Assembly (NCBI GenBank): GCA_937915825.1
Contig: CALGGT010000061.1
Span: 1-23,275, forward strand
Reading direction: 5' to 3'
Source of the DNA: an uncultured Eubacterium sp.
GTDB taxonomy: Bacteria > Bacillota > Clostridia > Lachnospirales > Lachnospiraceae
Length of the DNA: 23,275 nucleotides
Part shown: positions 1-9,553 of the stretch, piece by piece
Layout of the letters: each line of letters opens with the position of its first letter
Numbering within the stretch: position 1 is the stretch's first letter
Notes under the pieces: model-generated
The model's input: the letters and a program-made list of their open reading frames with translations, nothing else
Told to the model about the DNA's origin: nothing
Database searches by the model: none
Program-made: the position numbers and the translations under genes

Positions 1-79
1 TGCCTTTGTCAACCCTACATGATTATTTTACCATAAATCGTCGTAAGTTTCAATTGTTTTCTGTGAAAAATGCACAAAC

Positions 80-108
80 TTGACAACCTTTTCGTATTGC
101 TTTATTAT
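80..108 (+). promoter_or_regulatory. Sigma-A promoter of galE
   Basis: TTGACA at 80-85 and TATTAT at 103-108 with a 17-base spacer, about 33 bases before the galE start. A strong ribosome site, GAGGAGG at 129-135, follows. Positions 1-79 hold no recognisable gene. Confidence 0.75.
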
Positions 109-141
109 AGTTATTAATGTTAGTTTACGAGGAGGAAATAT

Positions 142-1158
142 ATGAAGATCTTAGTCACCGGCGGAGCCGGATACATTGGAAGCCACACCTGCGTGGAACT
201 TCTGGAAAACGGGCATTCCGTCGTAGTTGTGGATAACTTATATAACGCCAGCAAGGAAGCCATCACCCGGGTCGAACAGATCACACAAAAAAAGATCTCC
301 TTTTACCAGGAAGATCTTCTTCATAAAGAACAACTCGATCAAATATTTGCTTCCGAGCAACCGGAGGCCGTGATTCATTTTGCCGGATTAAAAGCCGTGG
401 GCGAATCCACCCAAAAGCCGGTGGAATACTACAACAACAACATTACCGGCACATTAAACCTTTTAGACTGCATGCGCGCCCATGGTGTGAAAAATATTAT
501 TTTCAGTTCCAGCGCCACCATCTATGGTGACCCTGCACAAATCCCCATTACGGAACAATGTCCGAAAGGATCCCCCACCAATCCCTATGGATGGACCAAG
601 TGGATGATCGAGCAGATCCTCAGTGACGTTCACACCGCTGACCCGGAATTCAGCGTGATCCTCTTACGCTATTTTAATCCCATCGGCGCCCACAAAAGCG
701 GCATGATCGGCGAGGATCCCAAAGGAATTCCCAACAACCTGGTTCCCTATCTGTCCCAGGTAGCCATTGGGAAACGGGAATATCTGGGCGTCTTCGGCAA
801 TGACTATCAAACTCCGGATGGTACCGGGGTCCGGGACTATATCCACGTTTGCGATTTAGCTGCCGGCCACGTGAAGGCCCTGGCGAAATTCGCAGAAACA
901 CCGGCCGTTCGTATTTACAACTTAGGAACCGGCATTGGATACTCGGTTTTGGATGTTCTCCATGCTTACGAGAAAGCTTGCGGACATCCCATCCCCTATA
1001 AGATCCTGGATCGTCGCCCCGGGGACTTAGATTCCCTGTATTCCAACTGCGATCTGGCCAAAAAGGAACTGGGATGGAGCGCCCGCTTTGGCCTGGACGA
1101 AATGTGCGTCGACTCCTGGAACTGGCAATCCAAAAATCCGGATGGCTACCGTAAGTAG
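142..1158 (+). CDS. galE: UDP-glucose 4-epimerase
   Basis: NAD-dependent short-chain (extended SDR) epimerase that interconverts UDP-glucose and UDP-galactose in the Leloir pathway, supplying UDP-galactose for envelope glycans; cytosolic. The 338-residue length is normal for GalE. The Rossmann motif GGAGYIG lies at residues 7-13. Serines 122-124 and the catalytic Tyr149 and Lys153 (in NPYGWTKW) fall at the same numbers as in the Escherichia coli enzyme. The start is fixed by GAGGAGG seven bases upstream and by alignment of the N-terminal MKILVTGG. The gene stands alone behind its own promoter and ends 4 bases before the convergent exoA stop, with no terminator hairpin visible between them. 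Family assignment is firm; UDP-GlcNAc or UDP-hexosamine activity cannot be excluded from sequence alone. Confidence 0.96.
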   Translation: MKILVTGGAGYIGSHTCVELLENGHSVVVVDNLYNASKEAITRVEQITQKKISFYQEDLLHKEQLDQIFASEQPEAVIHFAGLKAVGESTQKPVEYYNNNITGTLNLLDCMRAHGVKNIIFSSSATIYGDPAQIPITEQCPKGSPTNPYGWTKWMIEQILSDVHTADPEFSVILLRYFNPIGAHKSGMIGEDPKGIPNNLVPYLSQVAIGKREYLGVFGNDYQTPDGTGVRDYIHVCDLAAGHVKALAKFAETPAVRIYNLGTGIGYSVLDVLHAYEKACGHPIPYKILDRRPGDLDSLYSNCDLAKKELGWSARFGLDEMCVDSWNWQSKNPDGYRK

Positions 1159-1162
1159 AATT

Positions 1163-1923
1163 CTAATTCCGGTCCATGTCCAGATTCAATTCCACCGGGC
1201 AATGATCCGAACCCATTACAAACTTATGAATAACAAACTCCTTCAGCTTGTCCTGCAGGCGGTTGGACGTTATAAAATAATCAATCCGCCAGCCGGCGTC
1301 CTTCTCTCTGGCACGAAAGCGATAGCTCCACCAGGTGTACGCGCCGGCCAGATCCGGGTTGAAATATCGGAATGTATCTGTAAATCCCGCCTTCAAAAGT
1401 TCCGTCATTTTTCCACGTTCCTCATCGGAAAAACCAGCGTTCTTATGATTGGTCTTGGGATTTTTTAAGTCGATCTCTTCATGGGCTACATTCAAATCCC
1501 CGCAATAGATTACAGGCTTTGTCTCATCCAGTTTTTTCAAATAAGCGCGCAGATCATCTTCCCACTCCATGCGATAATCCAATCGTTTTAACTCATTCTG
1601 GGAATTGGGCACGTAGGCATTGACCATGTAAAAATCCGGATATTCCAGCGTGATCAAACGCCCCTCATCGTTGTGTCGCTCCAACCCCATGCCATAGCGT
1701 ACCTCCAAGGGTTCTTTTTTGGTAAAGATCGCCGTTCCCGAATACCCCTTTTTCTTGGCATAATTCCAATATTGTTGATATCCCGGTGTCTCCAATTCAA
1801 TCTGTCCTTCTTGCAATTTGGACTCCTGAATGCAAAAAATATCCGCATCCACCTCCTTAAAAAAATCCATAAAACCCTTTGTTACACAGGCACGAATTCC
1901 ATTTACATTCCAAGAAACTAACT

Positions 1924-1927
<4 letters not shown>
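1163..1927 (-). CDS. exoA: Exodeoxyribonuclease III (AP endonuclease)
   Basis: Mg-dependent AP endonuclease / 3'-5' exonuclease of the exonuclease III family, acting after glycosylases in base excision repair. The 254-residue protein starts MKLVSWNVNGIRA. Family residues are visible: Asn7, Glu35 in QESKLQ, Tyr105, Asp144 and Asn146 in GDLNVA, and the final GSDHCP with Asp241-His242. The frame is open 17 codons further upstream, but the ATG at 1927 is preferred: it has AGGAGA just upstream, fits the family N-terminus, and its ATG overlaps the mutY stop by four bases (ATGA). This overlap implies translational coupling, so the adenine glycosylase and the enzyme that cuts the resulting abasic site are made together. 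Also called xth in other genomes. Confidence 0.95.
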
Positions 1928-3057
<1,130 letters not shown>

Positions 3058-3086
3058 TGCGTCACATCCTTCCTATCGGCTTTTCT

Positions 3087-3114
3087 ATTATATCATACTT
3101 TCACCGGAAAGAAA
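3087..3114 (-). promoter_or_regulatory. Probable promoter of mutY-exoA
   Basis: On the minus strand a perfect TATAAT -10 (3087-3092) lies about 30 bases before the mutY start. The -35 is poor (TTTCTT at 3109-3114, 16-base spacer), so the operon is probably weakly expressed or uses an extra signal. Confidence 0.45.
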
Positions 3115-3137
3115 GGCTGGAATTTCTAAAAAAAATA

Positions 3138-3166
3138 ATGACAAACCAAACTTATTGATGTATAAT
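3138..3166 (+). promoter_or_regulatory. Sigma-A promoter of mscL-aqpZ
   Basis: ATGACA at 3138-3143 (five of six matches to TTGACA), 17-base spacer and perfect TATAAT at 3161-3166, 36 bases before the mscL start. It is divergent from the mutY promoter within the same 145-base gap. Confidence 0.7.
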
Positions 3167-3202
3167 ATTAAATAACGATAAAATTATATGGAGGTGTTTT
3201 TT

Positions 3203-3631
3203 TTGAAAGAATTCATCAAAGAGTTCAAAGAGTTTGCACTCAAAGGTAACGTAATGGATATGGCAATCGGTGTGATCATCGGTGGAGCGTTTACTGCGAT
3301 CGTAACAGCCTTTACCGATGACTTTATTAATCCGATTATCAACATCTGCGGTGGCGCGAATTTTGGTGGAAAGATCCCCCTTCCCGGTCCTGCAGGCAAT
3401 GCAATTATGTGGGGCGATTTTATATCAGCCGTAGTTAATTTCCTCATTGTTGCCTTGATCTTGTTCCTCATGATCAAAGCCATGAACAAATTAATGACTT
3501 TGGGTAAGAAAGAAGAGGAAGCTCCTGTAACGGAGAAAACCTGTCCTTTCTGCTATTCCAAGATCAACATCAAAGCAACCCATTGTCCTCACTGTACCAT
3601 GGAAATTCGTCCTCAGGATGAATTGAAGTAA
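3203..3631 (+). CDS. mscL: Large-conductance mechanosensitive channel with zinc-ribbon tail
   Basis: Pentameric emergency-release channel in the cell membrane that opens on osmotic downshift. The core is classic MscL: N-terminal amphipathic KEFKEFALKGNVMDMAIG, then TM1 (VIIGGAFTAIVTAF), a periplasmic loop and TM2 (FLIVALILFLMIKAM). The reading frame begins with an ATG at 3188, but that ATG overlaps GGAGGTG (3190-3196), which is an ideal ribosome site for a TTG at 3203; I therefore call the TTG start (142 residues). After the channel core comes a tail with two CxxC pairs (CPFC and CPHC near residues 112-130), a zinc-ribbon-like addition that, to my knowledge, occurs in some Bacillota MscLs and is absent from E. 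coli MscL. aqpZ follows 30 bases later in the same direction, probably in one operon. Confidence 0.93.
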   Translation: MKEFIKEFKEFALKGNVMDMAIGVIIGGAFTAIVTAFTDDFINPIINICGGANFGGKIPLPGPAGNAIMWGDFISAVVNFLIVALILFLMIKAMNKLMTLGKKEEEAPVTEKTCPFCYSKINIKATHCPHCTMEIRPQDELK

Positions 3632-3661
3632 GTGCCATTACCAGAAAGGAGTACTTTTAAC

Positions 3662-4357
3662 ATGAAAAAGTATATCGCGGAATTGATCGGTACTTGTGTG
3701 CTGGTAACCGTTGGATGCGGAACCGCTATGTTAGTAGGGTGCGACGCAAAAGACGGATGTGGTTACCTGTTAACTGCGTTAGCTTTCGGTCTCACGATCG
3801 TTGCTATGGCATACTCCGTTGGAAATATTTCCGGATGTCACATTAACCCGGCTGTTTCCCTGGCTTTCTTGATCCGGGGCGACCTAAAGAAGAATGAATT
3901 TGCCGGCTATGTGATCTCTCAGTGCATCGGAGCATTTTTAGGTGCGATTCTTTTACTTTTAATCTTCAATCTCGGTGGGGTTGAGGATCAAACCGGCGGA
4001 TTGGGATCCAATGGTTTGGCCGGTGTGAATGGCAACGTTATTGCCGGACTCCTGGTTGAGATCGTATTAACCTTTATTTTTGTAATGGCGATCATGGGCG
4101 TTACCTCTGCGGAGTTTTCTCACGGTTCCTTCGGTGGACTGGTGATCGGACTCTCCTTAGTATTGGTTCATATTTTAGGCATTGGCTTAACCGGAACTTC
4201 CGTAAACCCTGCCAGAAGCTTTGGACCTGCTTTGGTAGCTCTTTTTAACGGCAATACCGCTCCCATCATTTCTCTTTGGGTCTTCATCGTAGGACCTTTG
4301 ATCGGTGGCGCGTTGGCCGCTATTTGCTACAAATTCCTTGAGCAAAAAGAAGCTTAA
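3662..4357 (+). CDS. aqpZ: Aquaporin Z-type water channel
   Basis: Six-helix MIP-family channel of 231 residues. Both NPA boxes are present, INPAVS (61-66) and VNPARS (181-186). The selectivity-filter positions read as Phe42, His170, Thr179 and Arg185, the set typical of water-selective AqpZ rather than the glycerol facilitator GlpF; this is inferred from family knowledge. The start at 3662 is chosen because AAGGAG (3646-3651) lies at good distance and MKKYIAELIGT is the usual N-terminus; an in-frame ATG directly after the mscL stop would add ten atypical residues. It sits 30 bases after mscL, shares its promoter, and is followed by a strong terminator. Confidence 0.9.
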   Translation: MKKYIAELIGTCVLVTVGCGTAMLVGCDAKDGCGYLLTALAFGLTIVAMAYSVGNISGCHINPAVSLAFLIRGDLKKNEFAGYVISQCIGAFLGAILLLLIFNLGGVEDQTGGLGSNGLAGVNGNVIAGLLVEIVLTFIFVMAIMGVTSAEFSHGSFGGLVIGLSLVLVHILGIGLTGTSVNPARSFGPALVALFNGNTAPIISLWVFIVGPLIGGALAAICYKFLEQKEA

Positions 4358-4421
4358 GCAAGAAGGACGCAAAAAGCAAGATAAGGGCAAGGTCAACACC
4401 TTATAAGTCATAAATTCAAAG

Positions 4422-4450
4422 CCGTCCGGGTTTTTCCCGGGCGGTTTTTT
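4422..4450 (+). terminator. Rho-independent terminator after aqpZ
   Basis: A GC-rich stem (CCGTCCGGG pairing with CCCGGGCGG, one G-T pair) with a T5 loop, followed directly by TTTTTT. It closes the mscL-aqpZ unit. Confidence 0.85.
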
Positions 4451-4527
4451 GCGTGATATTTTCCTTAAAGTAATTCTTCCCAATTTATTACAAAATCATT
4501 AAATTTTCCCATTTTCCGCCTTTTTCA

Positions 4528-4556
4528 TTGCATTTTTCAAGGGACAATGGTAAAAT
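4528..4556 (+). promoter_or_regulatory. Probable promoter of the L,D-transpeptidase
   Basis: TTGCAT at 4528-4533, 17-base spacer and TAAAAT at 4551-4556, leaving a leader of about 40 bases before the start codon. Confidence 0.5.
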
Positions 4557-4603
4557 ATCTAAGGTCGTACTATATTAAAAGTTGAATTTGAAGGTGAAAA
4601 TAC

Positions 4604-6091
4604 ATGAAAAAGAAGGCATTATGGATTACGTTAGGGTCCATCGGCGGCTTGATTCTTATCGCGCTGATCACCCTGATCGTCTATACAAAGGGAGTATACG
4701 GCAATCGTTGGTTCCCCGGAACCAAGATTAACGGGATTGACGTGTCGGGATTATCTTTGGAGGAATCGAAGAACACGATCCTGAAGGATTCCGGCTCCTA
4801 TTCTTTAACGATTGTGGGACGAGATAACGGAAATATGGTGGTAAACGGATCCGATATTCAATATACCTTATCCCTGGGAGACCACCTGGATCCTTATTTT
4901 AAAGAATCTCATACATCCATTCTCCCCCATCCCAATCAATCCTATGACGTAAGCTATGATGTTACATACGATGAGGACGCTTTAACAAAAATTTTAAATG
5001 ATTCCCCCCTGGTTAAGGGCAGTTCGGATTATCCGATCGTGAAACCGGAATCTGCCTACGTCCAATTCTCCGATATCAACCAATGCTTCCAGATCGAGAA
5101 CGAAGTGAACGGTAACACATTAAAGAAAAAAGTATTTACGGAAGCTGTGAAGAATTCCCTGGCAAAGGCCTTGCCTACCATAGATCTGACCAGACAGGAT
5201 TCCTTCCCCGATGTATACAAAGCTCCCAAACTCACTTCGGATTCGGAGATCCTAAAGGAACAATTGAATAAATATAACAACCACGCCTTACGTTTCGTAA
5301 CCTGGAACTTAGGGAATGGGGTTAAGGAAGAACTGACTCCGAAAAAGATCGCCAAATGGATCGTAGAAGATTCTTCCGGAAATCTTTCCATTGATATGGA
5401 GAAGGTCGAAAAATATGTAGAAACCTTCTGTTTGAAGTATAAAACCGTAGGCGCTACTCGTACCATGATCACGCATAACAAGAAGAAATTAAAGGTTGCC
5501 GGCGGCGATTACGGGTGGCAGCTCAACTACGAGCAAACGGTTAAAGAAGCGAAAAACGCGTTAAAAGCCAAGATTAAACAAAGTGATATCGACGCCTATG
5601 TGAAAGAGCCCTCCAATAAAAACCGAAAACCTTTGTCCACAAAATACAAAGCGTCTTATTTGAATGAAGCGTTCCAAATGAATACGGACGATAAGACCCA
5701 GGACTACGATACCAATAACTATGTTGAAGTGGCCTTGAATGAGCAAATGGTTTATGTGATGAAGAACGGAAAGGTTAAATTCAGTTGTCATTGCATCAGC
5801 GGACGTCCGGTGGAAGGACGTAAAACCACTACCGGCGCATACTTTATCAAGGAGCATCAGCCCTATCGTGTATTAAAGGGTGACGATTATGAGACTCCGG
5901 TAACCGAATGGGTTCGTATCACCTGGACCGGAACCGGTTTTCACGCAGCTCCCTGGCAGAGTTGGGGAAGCTGGAGCCCCTCGTATTATCTGACACGAGG
6001 TTCCCATGGATGTGTGAACTTATCTTCTTCAGACGCGAAGACTATCTATAATTTAACCTCTTATCGTGAGATTGTTTTTCTGCATTATTAA
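4604..6091 (+). CDS. L,D-transpeptidase (YkuD) with peptidoglycan-binding region
   Basis: A 495-residue membrane-anchored cell-wall enzyme. A short basic N-terminus (MKKK) precedes one membrane helix (residues about 7-28, WITLGSIGGLILIALITLIVY), leaving the rest outside. The middle (about 35-340) resembles the paired PG_binding_4 domains that usually precede clostridial YkuD domains; it carries the typical INGIDVSGLSLEES opening. The C-terminal YkuD domain (about 370-495) has the catalytic signature His447 in GTGFHAAPW and SHGCVNL with Cys470. Such enzymes make 3-3 cross-links between meso-diaminopimelate stem peptides, bypass penicillin-binding proteins and are poorly inhibited by most beta-lactams; that is family knowledge. 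The start has AAGGTG upstream. It is monocistronic between its own promoter and the 6128 hairpin. Confidence 0.92.
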   Translation: MKKKALWITLGSIGGLILIALITLIVYTKGVYGNRWFPGTKINGIDVSGLSLEESKNTILKDSGSYSLTIVGRDNGNMVVNGSDIQYTLSLGDHLDPYFKESHTSILPHPNQSYDVSYDVTYDEDALTKILNDSPLVKGSSDYPIVKPESAYVQFSDINQCFQIENEVNGNTLKKKVFTEAVKNSLAKALPTIDLTRQDSFPDVYKAPKLTSDSEILKEQLNKYNNHALRFVTWNLGNGVKEELTPKKIAKWIVEDSSGNLSIDMEKVEKYVETFCLKYKTVGATRTMITHNKKKLKVAGGDYGWQLNYEQTVKEAKNALKAKIKQSDIDAYVKEPSNKNRKPLSTKYKASYLNEAFQMNTDDKTQDYDTNNYVEVALNEQMVYVMKNGKVKFSCHCISGRPVEGRKTTTGAYFIKEHQPYRVLKGDDYETPVTEWVRITWTGTGFHAAPWQSWGSWSPSYYLTRGSHGCVNLSSSDAKTIYNLTSYREIVFLHY

Positions 6092-6127
6092 TTGTATTTA
6101 GGAAGAACCACTTAGAAAACATATAAA

Positions 6128-6168
6128 AAGAGCACTTCCCTGTGGAAGTGCTCTTCTTGTTCTTTTTG
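6128..6168. terminator. Bidirectional rho-independent terminator
   Basis: A perfect 12-bp stem (6128-6139 with 6144-6155), four-base loop CTGT, followed by TTCTTTTT on the plus strand and, read the other way, by T-rich sequence. It separates the convergent L,D-transpeptidase and SDR genes. Confidence 0.85.
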
Positions 6169-6221
6169 ATTCCGGATTCGAATCCGATTCCAAGATTCCG
6201 GATTCAATTCCAGGATTCCGG
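6168..6221. repeat. GATTCC-rich short repeats with a 14-bp palindrome
   Basis: GATTCCGGATTC occurs at 6168-6179 and 6194-6205, with further GATTCC copies at 6186 and 6214. CGGATTCGAATCCG at 6173-6186 is a perfect palindrome. It lies between the terminator and the SDR stop; function unknown. Confidence 0.55.
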
Positions 6222-6226
6222 TTTTA

Positions 6227-7000
6227 TTACATCGCTGTATATCCGCCGTCTACCGGAAGAATCACACCGGTTACATACGTGGAAGCAGGAGATGCTAAGA
6301 ACAACGCCGTTGTATCCAGCTCGCCTTCATTTCCATATCGTTCCAAAGGAATAAATGCCTTGGCATTTGCCTGGAAGAAATCGGAATTCAAAGTTTCCTC
6401 GGTTAACGGTGTGTAAAAATATCCCGGACAGATGGAATTTACCGTGATCTTATATTTACCCCACTCACTGGCAAGGGCACGTGTTAAGTTAACAACACCG
6501 CCTTTGGCCGCATGATAAGGAGAGCTGGGAGCAACTTTGTTTCCAACCATTCCATACATAGAAGCAATGTTGATGACACGTCCATACTGTGCCGGAATCA
6601 TAGCTTTCTTCGCAACGGCTCTTGCCACACGGAAGGATCCGAATAAATCAATGTTAACTTCATTATAGAATTGATCATCGGTAATATCCTCCGCCGGAGC
6701 TACCGCGCCGGTTCCCGCGTTGTTGATCAGAATATCAATTCTTCCAAACTCTTCCATGATCTGATCAACGGCAGCATTTACATTGTCCGTATCGGTAATA
6801 TCGCAACGTACTCCGATCGCTTTCACCCCGTATTCTTTGGCAATCTCTGCAGCAACCTCATCAATTAAATTCTGACGTCTTGCCACACAAACAATGTTCG
6901 CCCCCTGGCTTGCCAATGCCTTGGCCATTTGTACACCCAGTCCGGTGGATGCCCCCGTTACGACTGCAACCTGATCTTTCAGGTCAAAATAGTTTTTCAT
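6227..7000 (-). CDS. SDR-family NAD(P)-dependent oxidoreductase
   Basis: Classical short-chain dehydrogenase of 257 residues. Cofactor motif TGASTGLG (15-22), NNAG (93-96), catalytic Ser147, Tyr162 and Lys166 (YHAAK), and the terminal glycine-rich VDGGYTAM are all present. The overall pattern, including WGKYKITVNSICPGYF, resembles gluconate 5-dehydrogenase / 3-oxoacyl-ACP-reductase-like enzymes, but substrate cannot be deduced and no sugar-acid genes sit nearby. The frame is open 12 codons upstream; I choose the ATG at 7000 because MKNYFDLKDQVAVVTG is the normal N-terminus and AAGGGGG lies upstream, though at a longish 12 bases. It is a single-gene unit with its own promoter and a shared terminator. 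Confidence 0.88.
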   Translation of the reverse strand: MKNYFDLKDQVAVVTGASTGLGVQMAKALASQGANIVCVARRQNLIDEVAAEIAKEYGVKAIGVRCDITDTDNVNAAVDQIMEEFGRIDILINNAGTGAVAPAEDITDDQFYNEVNIDLFGSFRVARAVAKKAMIPAQYGRVINIASMYGMVGNKVAPSSPYHAAKGGVVNLTRALASEWGKYKITVNSICPGYFYTPLTEETLNSDFFQANAKAFIPLERYGNEGELDTTALFLASPASTYVTGVILPVDGGYTAM

Positions 7001-7080
7001 AATATATGAAAACCCCCTTCTTAAATATTTTATCACCTTCTCCCTTTTATGGGAGTGATATTCTTTTAAAATCCACCGTT

Positions 7081-7109
7081 ATTATAACATAAATCGAAGG
7101 ATTTGAAAA
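7081..7109 (-). promoter_or_regulatory. Promoter of the SDR gene
   Basis: On the minus strand, TTTTCA (7104-7109), 17-base spacer and perfect TATAAT (7081-7086). The leader to the start is about 75 bases and contains a small stem formed by CTCCC and GGGAG (about 7038-7053). Confidence 0.6.
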
Positions 7110-7152
7110 GGAATATATTCTCTTTCAAACGGCTCTCTATCATGTCATTCAC

Positions 7153-7231
7153 TTTCCTCTATGCCATGCAGATTATGCTGATCTGACTTCCCCTTTCTCC
7201 TCCGGTATAGCGATGAGACCAATATCGTTCC
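7153..7231 (-). repeat. Left 79-bp direct repeat: duplicated 3' end of the NUDIX-laccase gene
   Basis: Matches 10241-10319 with three mismatches (76 of 79). Read on the minus strand it still encodes the last ~24 codons of the laccase domain through its TAG stop (RYWSHRYTGGERGSQ then ISIICMA, against ASMICMA in the intact gene). It has no gene body attached, so it is an orphan 3' fragment marking the left edge of the ABC island. Confidence 0.9.
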
Positions 7232-7247
7232 ATATGCTTTTGACGAA

Positions 7248-7574
7248 ATGATGAAACATTTCGGTACATGGCTCTTGTTCTTTTTTATAAATATAATGGT
7301 TTTTCTTGCAATCACTGCTGCCGTTTTTTTAGCTATTTTTACAAAAAATAGTGATAAGAAGTACCGCGATCTGCTCAAATATGATCCCAAAACATACGGA
7401 GTAATCAGTTTTGCAAAGGGGGTTCAGGGAGAGTACGATCTCGAAAGTGAACAAAAGGCTTACAATGAAATCAGAGAAAAAATGGCTTCACGAATTGATC
7501 TGTTTAAACTCGTAAATGATCTTAGCGGAGTAAAAAGCGCAAGGATGGGAAGATTCAGAATTAGCGACTTTTAG
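7248..7574 (+). pseudogene. FtsX-like ABC permease, 5' part (truncated and frameshifted)
   Basis: 108 codons before a stop. A single membrane helix (residues about 8-30, LLFFFINIMVFLAITAAVFLAIF) is followed by the start of an extracellular domain, as in the first third of FtsX/MacB-type permeases. There is no ribosome site before the ATG pair at 7248, and the frame is open leftward to the repeat junction at 7231/7232, so the natural start has probably been lost. The frame ends in a TAG at 7572-7574, but the +1 frame opens at 7534 and continues as the same kind of protein. Deleting one A from the A5 run at 7532-7536 would join the two frames. A real frameshift or a sequencing error are both possible. 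Confidence 0.65.
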
Positions 7575-8472
7575 CAAAAGCAATTCCAGATTAAAAAAAT
7601 CCTATGAGCAAGGTTATCATGGTATCTCTTCCTCCATCCTGGATCAGTATCATCTAAAATGTAAACGTTCTGACCAGGAAAACAGTAACCATTATTTAGA
7701 AATGTATCTGGGAGCATATTGGAGTGATGTATTTCTAGGAAAAGTCATTGATTTTAAAGGAACGAGGTTTTTTGTCAGAGGAATTATGGAAAAAAACTCG
7801 TATATTATCAGCGAAGATGTGTGGCTGGGAAATGCGAATAATCTTTCAACTACGGTAAATATTGATGATTGGGTTATGATCGCAGACGGTGACGATGATT
7901 CGAATGACAATATGAGTGATTTGTGCTTTCGCGTAAAAGACGGAGAAAATCCAAAAGATGTTATAAGAGATCTCGTTAAAATAAACAAAGAAAACGGCTC
8001 TTCGGATGGAGTTCTTATATTGAATGATGCCATCAAAGAAACGAATCAGTCATACAGTGAGATCCTTCGAAACCTTGTTTTCTTTTTAGCTATATTACTT
8101 GTAACGGTAATTGCTATATATTTTGTTCAGCAGGTCGTACATATTGAGGATAATCGAGAGTATTATGGGATTTTTTACGCAAATGGAGCTACGATAAGAG
8201 ATATGGTGAAAATCCAGTTATTTAAATCGATGCTGCAATTTACCAGTTCCATTGTTGTAGCGATCGGGATCATCGTCTTGATGGTTGCTTCAAGTAAAGC
8301 GAATATGGACATGTATGGGGTGGCTTTCCCGGATACGATGGTTACGATGTTGAAGGTTCAAGCAATTCCTGTTACGATCATCCTCAATTATATACTATCC
8401 GTTGTTGTCTCGGTAGCCCCTATTGTTGTCATATCAAGAATCGCACCCTATGAGATGATGTTAGAAGATTAA
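7534..8472 (+). pseudogene. FtsX-like ABC permease, 3' part of the frameshifted gene
   Basis: The frame is open from 7534 (the first ATG is at 7702) to the TAA ending at 8472. It carries the rest of the extracellular domain and three membrane helices near its end (NLVFFLAILLVTVIAIYFV, SSIVVAIGIIVLMVA, and VTIILNYILSVVVSVAPIVV), with the cytoplasmic loop IEDNREYYGIFYANGATIRDM between the first two. This one-plus-three helix layout is the FtsX family pattern. Joined to 7248-7574 it gives about 408 residues. Without the frameshift corrected, translation would have to restart internally, and no good ribosome site precedes 7702. The substrate is unknown; such permeases pair with MacB/LolD-type ATPases for peptide, bacteriocin or lipoprotein handling. 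Confidence 0.65.
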
Positions 8473-8581
8473 GGAGGAGCAACTGTTTCATGACATTTTA
8501 AATCGTGATGAAAAGCTCACTGTACCATATCCGCAAGAGCGTGTTTATGAAAGTGATTTTTTTTACTACGAACAAACGGAC

Positions 8582-9547
8582 ATGACCGATGAAGAGATTG
8601 ATAAAATGGAAAACAGGAGAATCAACGCAAGGCCTACCGTATCTGAAACAGAAGAAATGATCCAGAAGCTGGCTGCGACAGGCCCTTACAATATTTACAC
8701 TAATCTAACGATGATGGTAGGAAGCGGAAAAGTAAAAAGGCAGGTATTGATATATTTAACGATGAACGAGCCGCTGAAGGAAACGTTAAAAGACTCATAC
8801 TGCGAATATACGGATAAAAACGAAACCTATGCATGGATCGGTGAGGACAATCGCTCCTATGTCGATCATGGATACATTTCTGTGGACGACGTAGAAGTGA
8901 AGGTTGCCGGTATCTTGGAAAACGACACTTTAAAAAACGACCGAAGAGTTATATTGGTAAATATAGCCGAAAGCGACCTGCTTAGGAAGGAACTTGCGGC
9001 GTTGTATAGTGACAATGAAACGCAAAGAAGAATCGTTGTAGGTTCCTCTGGTGAAATTACAGAGGATGGCTGTAGCAAGATTGAAAATATCCTTAATTCT
9101 ACGAAGCGAACGTATAAAATCTGTGATGCAGAAATGGATATGGAACAATACGATGAAGTAGATCTTATTAAGGGTTTGGTTCAAGATAAAGTATTCTTAG
9201 TCCTGTCACTGTTTTCATTCATAAACTTGATCGCCGTGAATTTTATATGGATCAAACGAAGAAAGAAAGAAATCGCGATTAAAAAGACATATGGTTACAC
9301 AGACTCGCAGATCGTAGGCTCCTATATGACAGAATATCTTCTTGCTTTGCTAATAGGCCTTGTGGTATGCATCGTGTCAATTGGAGGATATCTGGGGATA
9401 TATGGCAATAAGATCAAAATTGACTATCTACAGGATGTCCTGGTAAAAACATCCCTCGTTGTAATATTTATGGTTTTATGCAATTGTTTAATGTGTTTTC
9501 GGTTTATCCGAAGAGTGAATCTGGCAAACGGATTAAAGGAGAAATAG
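8582..9547 (+). pseudogene. Second FtsX-like ABC permease, probably 5'-truncated
   Basis: The first ATG gives 321 residues: an extracellular domain and then three C-terminal helices (VFLVLSLFSFINLIAVNFIW, EYLLALLIGLVVCIVSIGGYL, and TSLVVIFMVLCNCLMCF), with the cytoplasmic stretch KRRKKEIAIKKTYGYTDSQI typical of FtsX-like permeases. The N-terminal first helix is missing. The same frame is open back to 8465 without an ATG, while a strong ribosome site (AAGGAGGAG, 8471-8479) directs an ATG at 8490 in a different frame that stops after three codons. So the start has been displaced by an indel or deletion. The ATPase gene begins 6 bases after its stop. Some annotators would call this an intact 321-residue protein. 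Confidence 0.65.
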
Positions 9548-9553
9548 GAGTAC

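Noticed and set aside
1088..1468. A plus-strand frame across the galE end and the exoA gene.
   Set aside because: It is antisense to exoA and lacks a ribosome site.
6168..6221. The GATTCC-rich palindromic stretch was considered as an insertion-sequence end or an origin-like iteron set.
   Set aside because: No transposase, no target duplication, spacing is irregular and the copies are too short.
7145..7390. A minus-strand frame of 81 codons spanning the left repeat.
   Set aside because: It crosses the repeat junction, runs antisense to the first permease and in a different frame from the laccase fragment.
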